Origin: Brevinematales bacterium
GTDB lineage: Bacteria > Spirochaetota > Brevinematia > Brevinematales > JAOACQ01
NCBI GenBank assembly: GCA_020052515.1
Contig: JAGVOW010000002.1
Span: 1-43,724, forward strand
Direction of reading: 5' to 3'
DNA length: 43,724 nucleotides
The notes beneath the pieces were generated by a model, which was not told where the DNA came from, did not search any database, and worked only from the letters and a program-made list of their open reading frames with translations. Position numbers and translations under genes: made by a program. Shown here piece by piece: positions 35,944 through 43,724 of this stretch; within the stretch, counting starts at the first letter, position 1; each line of letters starts with the position of its first letter.

Positions 35944-37413
35944 ATGAGCATGACAAACGCATCGGTTGAAAGTAAGCTGTTTGAATCTATTTATCCAAAA
36001 GGCTATCAGCCTTACCGCATTAAATGGTTTGATATTGTGATTGCTTTTATTATTACTTTGATTGTCCTCTTCGTTTTTATCAAGACGCAGGCTCCCAGCG
36101 TGATCGCGGGAGACAGCGGGGAATTGACGACCGAAGTTTACAATATGGGAGCGTGTCATCCGCCTGGATATCCGCTTTACGGTATTATTGGAAAGCTTTT
36201 TACTTTTTTACCCATAGGCGACATTGCTTACCGGGTCAATGTTTATGTGGCTTTTAGCGGTGCCTTTGCGATTTTCTTTTTCTTTCTGTTTATGTTGAAA
36301 CTTTTGGGGCTCAACCGGGATGAAGGGAAAATATCCTTGTTTGTCCATCTTCCCGCTATCGCGGCGGCTTTTGTTTTTGCTTTTTCTTATGATTTCTGGA
36401 GCCAATCCTCCGGGAGCGGGAAATTTTATCCTCTGAATACCCTGTTGGTAGCGGCCTTGCTTTTGGTAATGATACGATGGTACGAAGAAATCATTGCTTT
36501 TCGAAATGAGGGTAAGCTTCATTTCGCGCAGAGGATGACTATATTGCTGGGATTTATGATGGGGCTTTCCCTTACAGTGCATCAATTGCCCTTGTGGTTT
36601 ATAGTCGCTTATGCATTGATTCTTCTGCCGGCGGCAATGTTTATTGTTGTTTCTGACAGAAATGAGAAATTTAAGCAGGAATTAAAACAGAGAAGCACGG
36701 TGGTTATCCTGTTTCTCATCGCAGGAGCGGTAAGCGTTTATTTGTTTTTGAAGCAGGGCTATTTTAATCCCCTCATTCTCAAGGAAAATGTTCCCGCTAT
36801 TTTATTCTCTATTTTTCTACTTCCTGTTTCCCTGACGGTTTATACTATTTCCGTCAAGCTTCTAAAAACAGAGGAAAATTGGGTAGACCAGTTTTTTGAA
36901 ACCTTTATGATGGGAATCTGGATGTTTATTTTTGCCATGACTCTTTATCTTTACCTGGTGGTTAGGGCAAAGGCTTTAGCGCCTCTTCCGGATCCAAAAC
37001 CCTTAAGCTGGGGAGATACGCAGACATTGGATGTCCTTTTTAATCATATGATGCGTAAGCAATACGGAATGGGCGGCGGCAGTGAGTTCAATAATCTGGC
37101 GGGGCAGATTTACACGGTATTTATGGTGACTGTGAAGCAGTTTACATGGATCCACATGCTTGTAGCGGGAATAGGGATAGTTTACCTTTTCTTCAAAGAA
37201 AAGATATGGGCGCTTTATACACTGGGAGCTATTGTTATTTCTTACTTATTGCTCATTAAGTTTATTAATTTTGAGCTGGATGCCAGGACAGTTTCTATTC
37301 AAAAACAATATTTTTCCCAGCTTCATATGCTAGTCGCTCTTTATATCGCTTTTGGGTTCCAATTCTTTCTTGACCTCAGCAGCAAGAAAATTTCCTTTAA
37401 ACGAAGTACATAG
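35944..37413 (+). CDS. DUF2723 GT-C-like membrane protein, mirror copy
   Basis: Mirror of 6312-7781; 489 residues with the GDSGE and HPPGYPLY blocks, first gene of the operon. Confidence 0.8.
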   Translation: MSMTNASVESKLFESIYPKGYQPYRIKWFDIVIAFIITLIVLFVFIKTQAPSVIAGDSGELTTEVYNMGACHPPGYPLYGIIGKLFTFLPIGDIAYRVNVYVAFSGAFAIFFFFLFMLKLLGLNRDEGKISLFVHLPAIAAAFVFAFSYDFWSQSSGSGKFYPLNTLLVAALLLVMIRWYEEIIAFRNEGKLHFAQRMTILLGFMMGLSLTVHQLPLWFIVAYALILLPAAMFIVVSDRNEKFKQELKQRSTVVILFLIAGAVSVYLFLKQGYFNPLILKENVPAILFSIFLLPVSLTVYTISVKLLKTEENWVDQFFETFMMGIWMFIFAMTLYLYLVVRAKALAPLPDPKPLSWGDTQTLDVLFNHMMRKQYGMGGGSEFNNLAGQIYTVFMVTVKQFTWIHMLVAGIGIVYLFFKEKIWALYTLGAIVISYLLLIKFINFELDARTVSIQKQYFSQLHMLVALYIAFGFQFFLDLSSKKISFKRST

Positions 37414-37416
37414 ACA

Positions 37417-37451
37417 AACCCCCTACCCCCCTTTAAGGGGGTTAGGGGGTT
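37417..37451. repeat. C-run/G-run palindromic repeat, mirror of copy 1
   Basis: Mirror of 6274-6308, in the gap before the GH13 ribosome binding site (AGGAG at 37454-37458). Confidence 0.7.
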
Positions 37452-37463
37452 CCAGGAGCAACT

Positions 37464-38765
37464 ATGCCCGCTCAGGAAGGCGCGCGAATTTACAATCTTT
37501 TTCCCCGCCTTGTGGGGAGAATGCAGGATTGGAATAGCCATTTTGATCGAATCAAAGCTATGGGTTTTAATTGGATTTACATCAATCCTTTTCATTATCC
37601 GGGATTTTCAGGAAGCCTTTACGCGCCGAAGGATTATTATGCTTTTAATCCGCTTTTCATGGATGAGTCTTCCGTGCTTTCCCCTATGAAACAAATGGAA
37701 GCCATGCTTTCCGAAGCGCATAAAAGGGGACTCAAAGTAATGATGGATCTGGTGATCAATCACACGGCAAAGGATCATCCCTTTACCGAAGAGCACCCTA
37801 ACTGGTATAAAAAAAACGAAAAAGGCGGGATCAAAAGCCCCGGCGCATGGGACAATGGACAATGGATAGAGTGGGGCGACCTGGCTGAAGTGGATAATGA
37901 GAATTCACCGGATAAATATAGTATCTGGGAGTACTGGAAAAACCTGGTAATTTTTTACATTGAGAAGGGTTTTGATGGCTTCCGGGCCGACGCGGCTTAT
38001 CAAGTGCCGGCGGAACTCTGGGTTTATTTGATCCAGGCGGCTAAAAAAAAGAGGAAAGACAGCGTCTTTTTCGCGGAGAGCCTGGGATGCAATATTGAGC
38101 AGACATTAGCGCTGGCAAAAGCAGGTTTTGATTTTATTTTTAACAGCGCCAAGTGGTGGGACATGGAAGCCCCCTGGCTTCTGGAACAATACAACCAAAC
38201 CAAAAAAGTGGTCTCTTCCATTGCTTTTCCTGAGTCGCATGACACCATACGCCTTTCGGAAGAGCTGAAGAACAATCAGGAAGGAGTAAAGCAAAAAACT
38301 ATTTTTACCGCTTTTTTTTCATCCGGCTGGATGATGCCTATCGGCTTTGAATACGGATTTCAGAAAAAGCTGGATGTGGTCAAGATGCTGCCTTCTGACT
38401 GGGAAAGCGTGAATTATGATTTAACCGCTTTTATCAAAAGGGTGAATGAAACAAAAAAAAGACACTCTATTTTTAACGAAGAAAGCGACAATGAAATCTG
38501 GAAGCAGAACAATCCCCTTGCCCTTGCTTTTTTGAAAACATCCAGGAATAAAAAGGAGAAGGCGCTTTTTCTATTCAATCGGGACTGGAAACAATCCCAG
38601 AGCTTTATCTTTCCTGCTTTAGCTGATGTTTTTGGTAAAAACGCGGCGTTCTTTGATATTTCTATGGATCTGGAATCATCCTCACCTATAAATTCAGCTT
38701 ACCCTTATGAATGCTTGTTGCCTCCCTGCGGAGTGAAAATTTTGATCGCGGGAAGCCCTTTTTGA
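37464..38765 (+). CDS. GH13 alpha-amylase-family enzyme, mirror copy
   Basis: Mirror of 4960-6261; 433 residues, catalytic Asp175, Glu205 and Asp260, presumed cytoplasmic alpha-glucan enzyme. Confidence 0.85.
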   Translation: MPAQEGARIYNLFPRLVGRMQDWNSHFDRIKAMGFNWIYINPFHYPGFSGSLYAPKDYYAFNPLFMDESSVLSPMKQMEAMLSEAHKRGLKVMMDLVINHTAKDHPFTEEHPNWYKKNEKGGIKSPGAWDNGQWIEWGDLAEVDNENSPDKYSIWEYWKNLVIFYIEKGFDGFRADAAYQVPAELWVYLIQAAKKKRKDSVFFAESLGCNIEQTLALAKAGFDFIFNSAKWWDMEAPWLLEQYNQTKKVVSSIAFPESHDTIRLSEELKNNQEGVKQKTIFTAFFSSGWMMPIGFEYGFQKKLDVVKMLPSDWESVNYDLTAFIKRVNETKKRHSIFNEESDNEIWKQNNPLALAFLKTSRNKKEKALFLFNRDWKQSQSFIFPALADVFGKNAAFFDISMDLESSSPINSAYPYECLLPPCGVKILIAGSPF

Positions 38766-38773
38766 AACAAGGC

Positions 38774-39991
38774 ATGAAGGTGTCGCTTTCCATTGTTATG
38801 TTTCTACAGCTTTTTGTGCCGGGCGCGACAATGCCGGTTATGAGCTTGTATTTAAAGGATTACCTGCATTTCAGCGGCGCCCAAATTGGAATTATCCTGA
38901 GCATGTCTTCCATTGCCGCTTTTGTTTCCCCCCTTATCGGCGCTTTTATCGCGGACAGGGTTTTAAGCGCCGAAAAGCTTCTTGGGTTTTTGCATCTATT
39001 CTCCGCGGTAATCATTATTTTATTTTCTTTTCAGAAAGATTTTTTGCCGGTTCTTTTTGTTTACATGGCTTATTCACTTACATTTGGGCCGACTATGGCT
39101 CTGGCAAATGCGGTTACTTTTCATCACTTGCCGGACAATCGGAATCATTTCGGTAGGATACGCGTTTGGGGCACCATCGGCTGGATAGCCGCCGCATGGG
39201 TGTTTGGCCTGCTCTGGCTGAGAAATAACGGCGGGGTTTCTTCTCACTTGCCGGATATTTTTAAGATTTCCGCTGTTTCTTCGCTCCTATTGGGTTTTTA
39301 TGTCTGGACAATTCCTTCCAGCTATGATGGGCGGAAAGAAAAGCCGAGTTTTATTCCTGTTGAGTCGCTCAAAGTTTTAATCCGGCCGGAAATTTTGATT
39401 TTATCGCTGTTCGGATTTTTTATTTCTTTTGTGGACCGCTTTTATTTCTTTGGAGGAGCCCCGTTCCTGAAACAGCTTGGCTTCAGCGAACAATCGATCC
39501 TGCCTGTCTTAAGCATCGGCCAGATTCCGGAGATATTTGCTATGAGCCTTTTGGGGTTTTCTTTATCCCGCTTCGGTTTTAAAAAAGTCTTTCTGTTGGG
39601 TGTTTTCCTGGAAGTATTTCGTTTTGCCGTTTTTGCCCTTGGAGGCCCGCCTTTTCTTCTGATTGCAGCGATCAGCGTCCATGGCTTGACTTATACCTTC
39701 TTCTTTACAGCCCTATTCATTTATCTGGACAGCCATTGCGATAAGCGCTCCCGGGCAGGGGTTCAGCAGCTTTTTTGTTTAATTACAGGAGGCCTGGCCG
39801 GATTCCTGGGGAATTTTTGCGCAGGTAGAATGATGGATGTTTCGGGCGCTATACAGAATGGGATAAGAATGAACAGCTATTCCATTTTCTGGGGAACTCC
39901 CGCGCTTTTGTCTCTTGTGGTCTTTGTAGGGATTTTAGTTTTTTTCAGAATAGAGAGGGAAGTTATTTCTGCCTCAAGGCAAAATAACTGA
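38774..39991 (+). CDS. MFS transporter, nucleoside:H+ symporter-like, mirror copy
   Basis: Mirror of 3734-4951; 405-residue 12-helix transporter ending the operon. The longer frame from 38711 would overlap the GH13 gene. Confidence 0.75.
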   Translation: MKVSLSIVMFLQLFVPGATMPVMSLYLKDYLHFSGAQIGIILSMSSIAAFVSPLIGAFIADRVLSAEKLLGFLHLFSAVIIILFSFQKDFLPVLFVYMAYSLTFGPTMALANAVTFHHLPDNRNHFGRIRVWGTIGWIAAAWVFGLLWLRNNGGVSSHLPDIFKISAVSSLLLGFYVWTIPSSYDGRKEKPSFIPVESLKVLIRPEILILSLFGFFISFVDRFYFFGGAPFLKQLGFSEQSILPVLSIGQIPEIFAMSLLGFSLSRFGFKKVFLLGVFLEVFRFAVFALGGPPFLLIAAISVHGLTYTFFFTALFIYLDSHCDKRSRAGVQQLFCLITGGLAGFLGNFCAGRMMDVSGAIQNGIRMNSYSIFWGTPALLSLVVFVGILVFFRIEREVISASRQNN

Positions 39992-41213
39992 CTCCCAGGA
40001 AAGTAAAAAAATTGATCGGTGTCGGAGGAAGCCAGAACGCCCCGTCAAAGAGAGAAGCGAAAATATAAGAAAACAAACCGATATTATATAACGTTAGTTT
40101 TAGTTTCTTCATAAAGTAAACAATTGCCGTGATAAAAACACTGGTAAATATCAGGCCAAATTTCACAAATATCGCTGCGAGTGTTACTTCATAAGCTCCA
40201 CCAGCCGGGAGAGGGTTCCAAATGGAGCCGAAAAGAAATTGAAAAAGCAGTTTGTGGTCCCAGATGTACTTTAAATAAGAGGTTAACTCCTTTATTCTTG
40301 GGTCTTCAAGCAAACGCGTCTTAAATATGATTTTGGAAATAGAATAGTTCAAGGGCGGGATAAAGAGAAAGGCGCTTATCGCTAAAATCAAGGCCGCGAT
40401 TGATAATCCAATAAAAAAGTATTTTTTTTCATTCTGTTTTTTATTGTCCAATAGGACTTTTTTGAACATAAGAATATAAAAAAGAATTCCGGAAAACAAG
40501 AGGCCCGCGTAAACAGTCCTGGAAGCAGTGAGTAAACAAATGATGACAAAAGCGGCAAGAGAAAGAATTAAAACGATCCGCCCAATCCAATCTTTTTTTT
40601 CTTTTAAGAAATAAAAGGCAAACCAGGACAGCACCAGGTAATTTACACCAAAAAGGTTTCCGTTTTGATAGGTTGAAGTAAGCTTGATATAGTTCAGGGA
40701 ATGGATATAACTGCTTTTACTCCACCAGGAAGGAATTTCCATAGCCTCAGCGAAATTAAAAGTAATGCCTGGTATAATAGTCCTGACATCGCCGAATATT
40801 TTCTGGATCAATCCATAAACTGTCACTAAGAAAAAAGAGCAAACAATCACATTTTTGAATAATGTCAATCGATCAGGATAATATTTGGCCAGAAAAACAA
40901 ATAAAATGGAGGATAAAGAAACCATATAAGGCGTCACGTCCAGAAAATTTTTTTTAAAATCCGGATGAAAAGAATGAAAAAAGAAAAAAGCCGCAAAAAA
41001 AACAATGATCAAAGAAAGTAGATAAAACAAAACCATTTTTTCTTCATTTTCTTTCCTGTTTTTCAAGAAACGAGGAATGATCAGCACAAAAAACACGAAA
41101 GCCAGAATTAAGGAAACATAAAGAGGAAATCCTTCCAGCTTTGTTCCCGCTTTCGGAAGGGCCAGATTAAAAAAGAGAAATAAAGCAAGAAGAATGGTTG
41201 TTAATGCTCGCAT
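39963..41213 (-). CDS. O-antigen ligase/polymerase-like protein, mirror copy
   Basis: Mirror of 2512-3762; periplasmic glycan ligase or polymerase of 416 residues from the preferred ATG, converging on the MFS gene. Confidence 0.7.
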   Translation of the reverse strand: MRALTTILLALFLFFNLALPKAGTKLEGFPLYVSLILAFVFFVLIIPRFLKNRKENEEKMVLFYLLSLIIVFFAAFFFFHSFHPDFKKNFLDVTPYMVSLSSILFVFLAKYYPDRLTLFKNVIVCSFFLVTVYGLIQKIFGDVRTIIPGITFNFAEAMEIPSWWSKSSYIHSLNYIKLTSTYQNGNLFGVNYLVLSWFAFYFLKEKKDWIGRIVLILSLAAFVIICLLTASRTVYAGLLFSGILFYILMFKKVLLDNKKQNEKKYFFIGLSIAALILAISAFLFIPPLNYSISKIIFKTRLLEDPRIKELTSYLKYIWDHKLLFQFLFGSIWNPLPAGGAYEVTLAAIFVKFGLIFTSVFITAIVYFMKKLKLTLYNIGLFSYIFASLFDGAFWLPPTPINFFTFLGVSYFALRQK

Positions 41214-41262
41214 GGAAAGCTCCGCAAAAAATCCGGCTTTGAAGACGGTTCTCTGTATTTTA

Positions 41263-42606
41263 CTATTTTCTAATTTCAGGAACAATATAAATTTTTCTCT
41301 TTACAGATTCTGCCAGAATAACATTGGCATAAGGATAGGGATGCGCCAATGGATCAATGCCTTTGCCTATTTTTATCCATTGATTTAAACTGACAATCAG
41401 GTCTTCTCTATGTCTTAGAATGGGTTTGTGCTTTAAGATGTAAGTGAAAACATTAAACAGCAAGCTGAGAACCATCGCGATAGTAAAGAAAACTTTTTTC
41501 CGCGCGCTGTTTCCCAATATTTCTATGAATGACAAATAGGCCAGAATAAAAAACAGGATGGTTACAACCCTGTAACGGGAAGTAAGCGCTTGCGCTAATC
41601 CCAGGCCGCCTCCCCTATCTATTGAGGCGCCAATCGCTGTTAAGAAAAGAAAAAGAAAAAGCGAATAGATCAAAATATTTTTCTTGTAATACTGCATAAT
41701 AGTCAAATAAATAAAGTAGGCGCAGACAGCTAAGCCGGCGATCACAGGCATCGAGAAGGATACCATTTGTACCAGTTTACTGCCGCTTCCAAAGCCGGCT
41801 GAAAAATTAGTCCCAAAATTATTGCCTATGAATACCAGAAAATAAAGGATCATCCTGCCCATTTCCTTTAGATTAAAAAGTGAGAGAATGGAAGAAGCTG
41901 AAGCGGCTGCCGGCGCGACATTATAGAATTGGTAAAATAAAACTGCCGCTATGGAAATGAATAACCAAAAAGCGCTTTCCCGGTACCTTTTCTGGCAGAT
42001 AAGCATAAACAAACCTAAAGCCAAGAACAGAATGCCATTTCTCAGGCTATAATAAGAAAGTACCGCGAAAAGAATTGCTAAAATAAAAGAAACCACTTTT
42101 TGTTCTTTTTTGTCCAAAAGCGCCAGAGCTAAAAAACCAAAAGACATAATGTAAAAATTTGCTAAAGATGCTCCTGCAAAAAAACTATTTTCGCTGTACA
42201 TCGGCTGAAAGAAAAGAAACAGCGCGGGTAAAAAATAAAGAAGCTTGTTTTCTTTAACTTTAAAAGCCTGAAAAACACTCCCGATCATCAAAATCAGTCC
42301 CATATTCCCTATAAAAATCATCCACTTTAAATCAATGTGCCCCATCAAATGATACATAAGCACGATGACTATTTTATTAAAAGCTATACGATGGTCATTC
42401 CAGAACCCCGCAATGAGATCAAAGCGTTCTTTCAGCCCCCCCACATTTAAAAACTGGTTCATAAACCCCAGAACAGTATCATAATCATCATTATAAGGAA
42501 TATTGACAGCGTATAAATAAATATTCCAGAAAAAATAAACAACGGGAATGATCGCGGCAAATACAACCAGCAGTTTCTTCAAGCCGATTCGATTATTCAG
42601 AATCAT
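41263..42606 (-). CDS. Putative GT-C type membrane protein, mirror copy
   Basis: Mirror of 1119-2462; 447-residue polytopic protein with the NDDYD loop after helix 1. Confidence 0.6.
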   Translation of the reverse strand: MILNNRIGLKKLLVVFAAIIPVVYFFWNIYLYAVNIPYNDDYDTVLGFMNQFLNVGGLKERFDLIAGFWNDHRIAFNKIVIVLMYHLMGHIDLKWMIFIGNMGLILMIGSVFQAFKVKENKLLYFLPALFLFFQPMYSENSFFAGASLANFYIMSFGFLALALLDKKEQKVVSFILAILFAVLSYYSLRNGILFLALGLFMLICQKRYRESAFWLFISIAAVLFYQFYNVAPAAASASSILSLFNLKEMGRMILYFLVFIGNNFGTNFSAGFGSGSKLVQMVSFSMPVIAGLAVCAYFIYLTIMQYYKKNILIYSLFLFLFLTAIGASIDRGGGLGLAQALTSRYRVVTILFFILAYLSFIEILGNSARKKVFFTIAMVLSLLFNVFTYILKHKPILRHREDLIVSLNQWIKIGKGIDPLAHPYPYANVILAESVKRKIYIVPEIRK

Positions 42607-42648
42607 ATCTTAACCTTCCTTAAAAGCTTTTCTTCCTTAAGACAAAAT

Positions 42649-42677
42649 AGTATATAATAGCTCCCAAAAATAGGCAA
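42649..42677 (-). promoter_or_regulatory. Promoter candidate of the membrane-glycan pair, mirror copy
   Basis: Mirror of 1048-1076: TTGCCT, 17 bp, TATACT on the minus strand. Confidence 0.5.
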
Positions 42678-42691
42678 AAAAGGCTGAGCTA

Positions 42692-42870
42692 CTATGGGCT
42701 AACAAGTTCAACCGTTGGGAAATAATAACGAACTCTCTGGATATCTCTTGTAATCAATGTCATTCCAGTTGCCGCCGCATGCGCGCCAATGTTTTGTTTC
42801 CTTTTTCTTTCCTGTACTTTACAAACGCTTTTCCAGCCAGATAGAGCGGGCTTTCCGTTTGCTTTTTTTT
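42692..42870 (-). pseudogene. VapC remnant, mirror copy
   Basis: Mirror of 855-1033; C-terminal PIN fragment broken at the catalytic PDF(F)IGAHA position. Confidence 0.7.
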
Positions 42871-42875
42871 CTAAT

Positions 42876-42904
42876 ATCTTAAATATACAAAAGGGTAATG
42901 TCAA
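42876..42904 (-). promoter_or_regulatory. Candidate promoter, mirror copy
   Basis: Mirror of 821-849: TTGACA, 17 bp, TAAGAT. Confidence 0.45.
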
Positions 42905-42998
42905 AAGTTTTATGAAAAAGTTATGAAAAAATCGAATTTAGTTAAAGAGATAGGAAGTTGCGCTCGGGAGAGCGCGTCGCTGTTGAAACATTTGCTGC
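42905..42998. other. Intergenic stretch with a small hairpin, mirror copy
   Basis: Mirror of 727-820; the 6-bp stem is at 42960-42975, and nothing else is seen. Confidence 0.4.
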
Positions 42999-43113
42999 GG
43001 GTTTTAAATGAATATCAAACGTCGCGCCCGGCTTTATAAACATCCTTGTTTGGACCGCCGGAGCGCAAACCATCCGTGGTTTGCTCGCTCTGTTTGATAT
43101 TCATTTAAAACCC
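42999..43113. mobile_element. MITE-like element, mirror copy
   Basis: Mirror of 612-726, with the 22-bp inverted repeats at 42999-43020 and 43092-43113. Confidence 0.55.
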
Positions 43114-43124
43114 TGCGCGGTTGA

Positions 43125-43310
43125 TTTCAAAAGCCTGGGAAAGGGAAAAAGAAAAGGAAGAAAAGGCTTTTAACCTTTAGCCTTATTAAAGTATTTCCCC
43201 TTTTTATAAAAGAGATTTTATCTCAGAAAGAAGATTATGTACATCTAAAAGATAAAATATTCGGTGATAAGAGCGCAAGAGAAATATTCAATGAAATTAA
43301 AAAATTATAA
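43125..43310 (+). pseudogene. Possible coding remnant, mirror copy
   Basis: Mirror of 415-600; open frame without a start, ending KIFGDKSAREIFNEIKKL. Confidence 0.35.
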
Positions 43311-43319
43311 ATCTCTTTC

Positions 43320-43724
43320 TCAGGCTTTTGCTTTCCGGAAAGTGAACCATTTATTGCCGATGAAATTCAGCAAGGTATAAATAACCATTGAGATAATTTG
43401 AGAAAGGTAAACGTTCCATTTAAAGACTTCTTTAAAAACAATGAGAATTCCAGACTGGACTGCCAGGCAGATAAGAAACACAAGGATAAAGAGGAACATT
43501 TCTTCATAGCGTAAATCTTTGCTTTTAAAAGTCCAGAACTTGTTCCAGAAAAAGCTATTGATAAAGCCCAGAATATTGCCGATTGTATTCGCCAGGACAT
43601 AATTGAAAGAAAAGAAATGAAATAAAACAAAAAAAGTTCCCCAGCCGATCGCGGTGTTTAAAACTCCTACCAGGCCGAACTTTATCATCTGGAAGAAGCC
43701 TGTCTTGATCCAGACTTTATTTAT
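43320..43724 (-). CDS. GtrA-like membrane protein, partial, mirror copy
   Basis: Mirror of 1-405; flippase-like four-helix protein whose 5' end runs off the window. Both window ends stop at the same base of the same gene, as expected if the contig is one fold-back molecule. Confidence 0.85.
   Translation of the reverse strand: MNKVWIKTGFFQMIKFGLVGVLNTAIGWGTFFVLFHFFSFNYVLANTIGNILGFINSFFWNKFWTFKSKDLRYEEMFLFILVFLICLAVQSGILIVFKEVFKWNVYLSQIISMVIYTLLNFIGNKWFTFRKAKA

Larger units (their letters stand above)
1..43724. repeat. Perfect inverted repeat spanning the whole window
   Basis: Arms 1-21862 and 21863-43724 are reverse complements with zero spacer; the axis lies between 21862 and 21863 (GG|CC). 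The first bases (ATAAATAAAGTCTGG) and the last (CCAGACTTTATTTAT) are complementary, and every coding region recurs at mirrored coordinates summing to 43725 with an identical protein. Perfect spacer-free palindromes of this size are not stably kept in bacteria, so this is probably an assembly or amplification fold-back rather than biology. Gene content and copy number should be counted from one arm only. Confidence 0.97.

Noticed and set aside
21863-43724. Right arm as a true second copy of all genes (paralogues)
   Set aside because: No sequence difference was seen between arms in any gene, gap or pseudogene, and both ends stop at the same base. Real duplications of this age-free identity with a zero-length spacer are implausible.
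1-43724. CRISPR arrays, tRNA, rRNA, phage or conjugation genes
   Set aside because: No regularly spaced direct repeats, tRNA-like cloverleaf, rRNA segment, integrase, transposase or structural phage protein was recognised.

Overview
The whole 43,724-base window is one inverted repeat. Bases 21863-43724 are the reverse complement of bases 1-21862, with no spacer. Every gene at a..b has an identical protein on the opposite strand at 43725-b..43725-a, and the two ends and the centre match wherever I compared them. So the window holds about 21.9 kb of unique sequence read twice. The fold sits on a short GC-rich palindrome touching the kdpB stop codon, exactly where kdpC is expected. I think an assembly or amplification fold-back at a natural hairpin is much more likely than a real 44-kb palindrome. 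Left-arm entries carry the full annotation; right-arm entries are mirror copies.

The organism is a Gram-negative-type bacterium: it has an OmpA-domain outer-membrane protein with a beta-barrel-like N-terminus, O-antigen ligase/polymerase and GT-C type membrane enzymes. DNA is AT-rich, Shine-Dalgarno sequences are strong and sigma70-like promoters are clear. The giant protein of FlgD-like repeats, the DUF2723 protein and the many PIN toxins fit an uncultured spirochaete-like, FCB or candidate-phylum lineage. I cannot place it more precisely.

Layout of one arm (left-arm coordinates). 1-5000: GtrA-like flippase (cut by the window edge), a decayed intergenic stretch with a 115-bp MITE-like element and a vapC remnant, then two polytopic membrane proteins of surface-glycan type. 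3734-7781: a three-gene operon on the minus strand (DUF2723 GT-C protein, GH13 alpha-amylase-family enzyme, nucleoside-symporter-like MFS transporter). 7900-13656: a toxin-antitoxin belt around uvrA, with an intact VapBC, a DUF3368 PIN toxin whose UPF0175 antitoxin is frameshifted, and a PIN toxin followed by a 56-codon antitoxin candidate. The same belt holds an exported flavodoxin-fold-like protein and a small membrane protein. 13716-17786: a 1356-residue secreted protein with eight FlgD-like repeats and an OmpA domain. 18088-21852: kdpA and kdpB of the high-affinity K+ pump, divergent from it.

Palindromic intergenic repeats are frequent: two copies of a TAATTAA-centred GC-rich palindrome, three C-run/G-run elements, a TA-rich 16-mer and the fold-point hairpin. 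I found no rRNA, tRNA, CRISPR array, transposase or phage gene.
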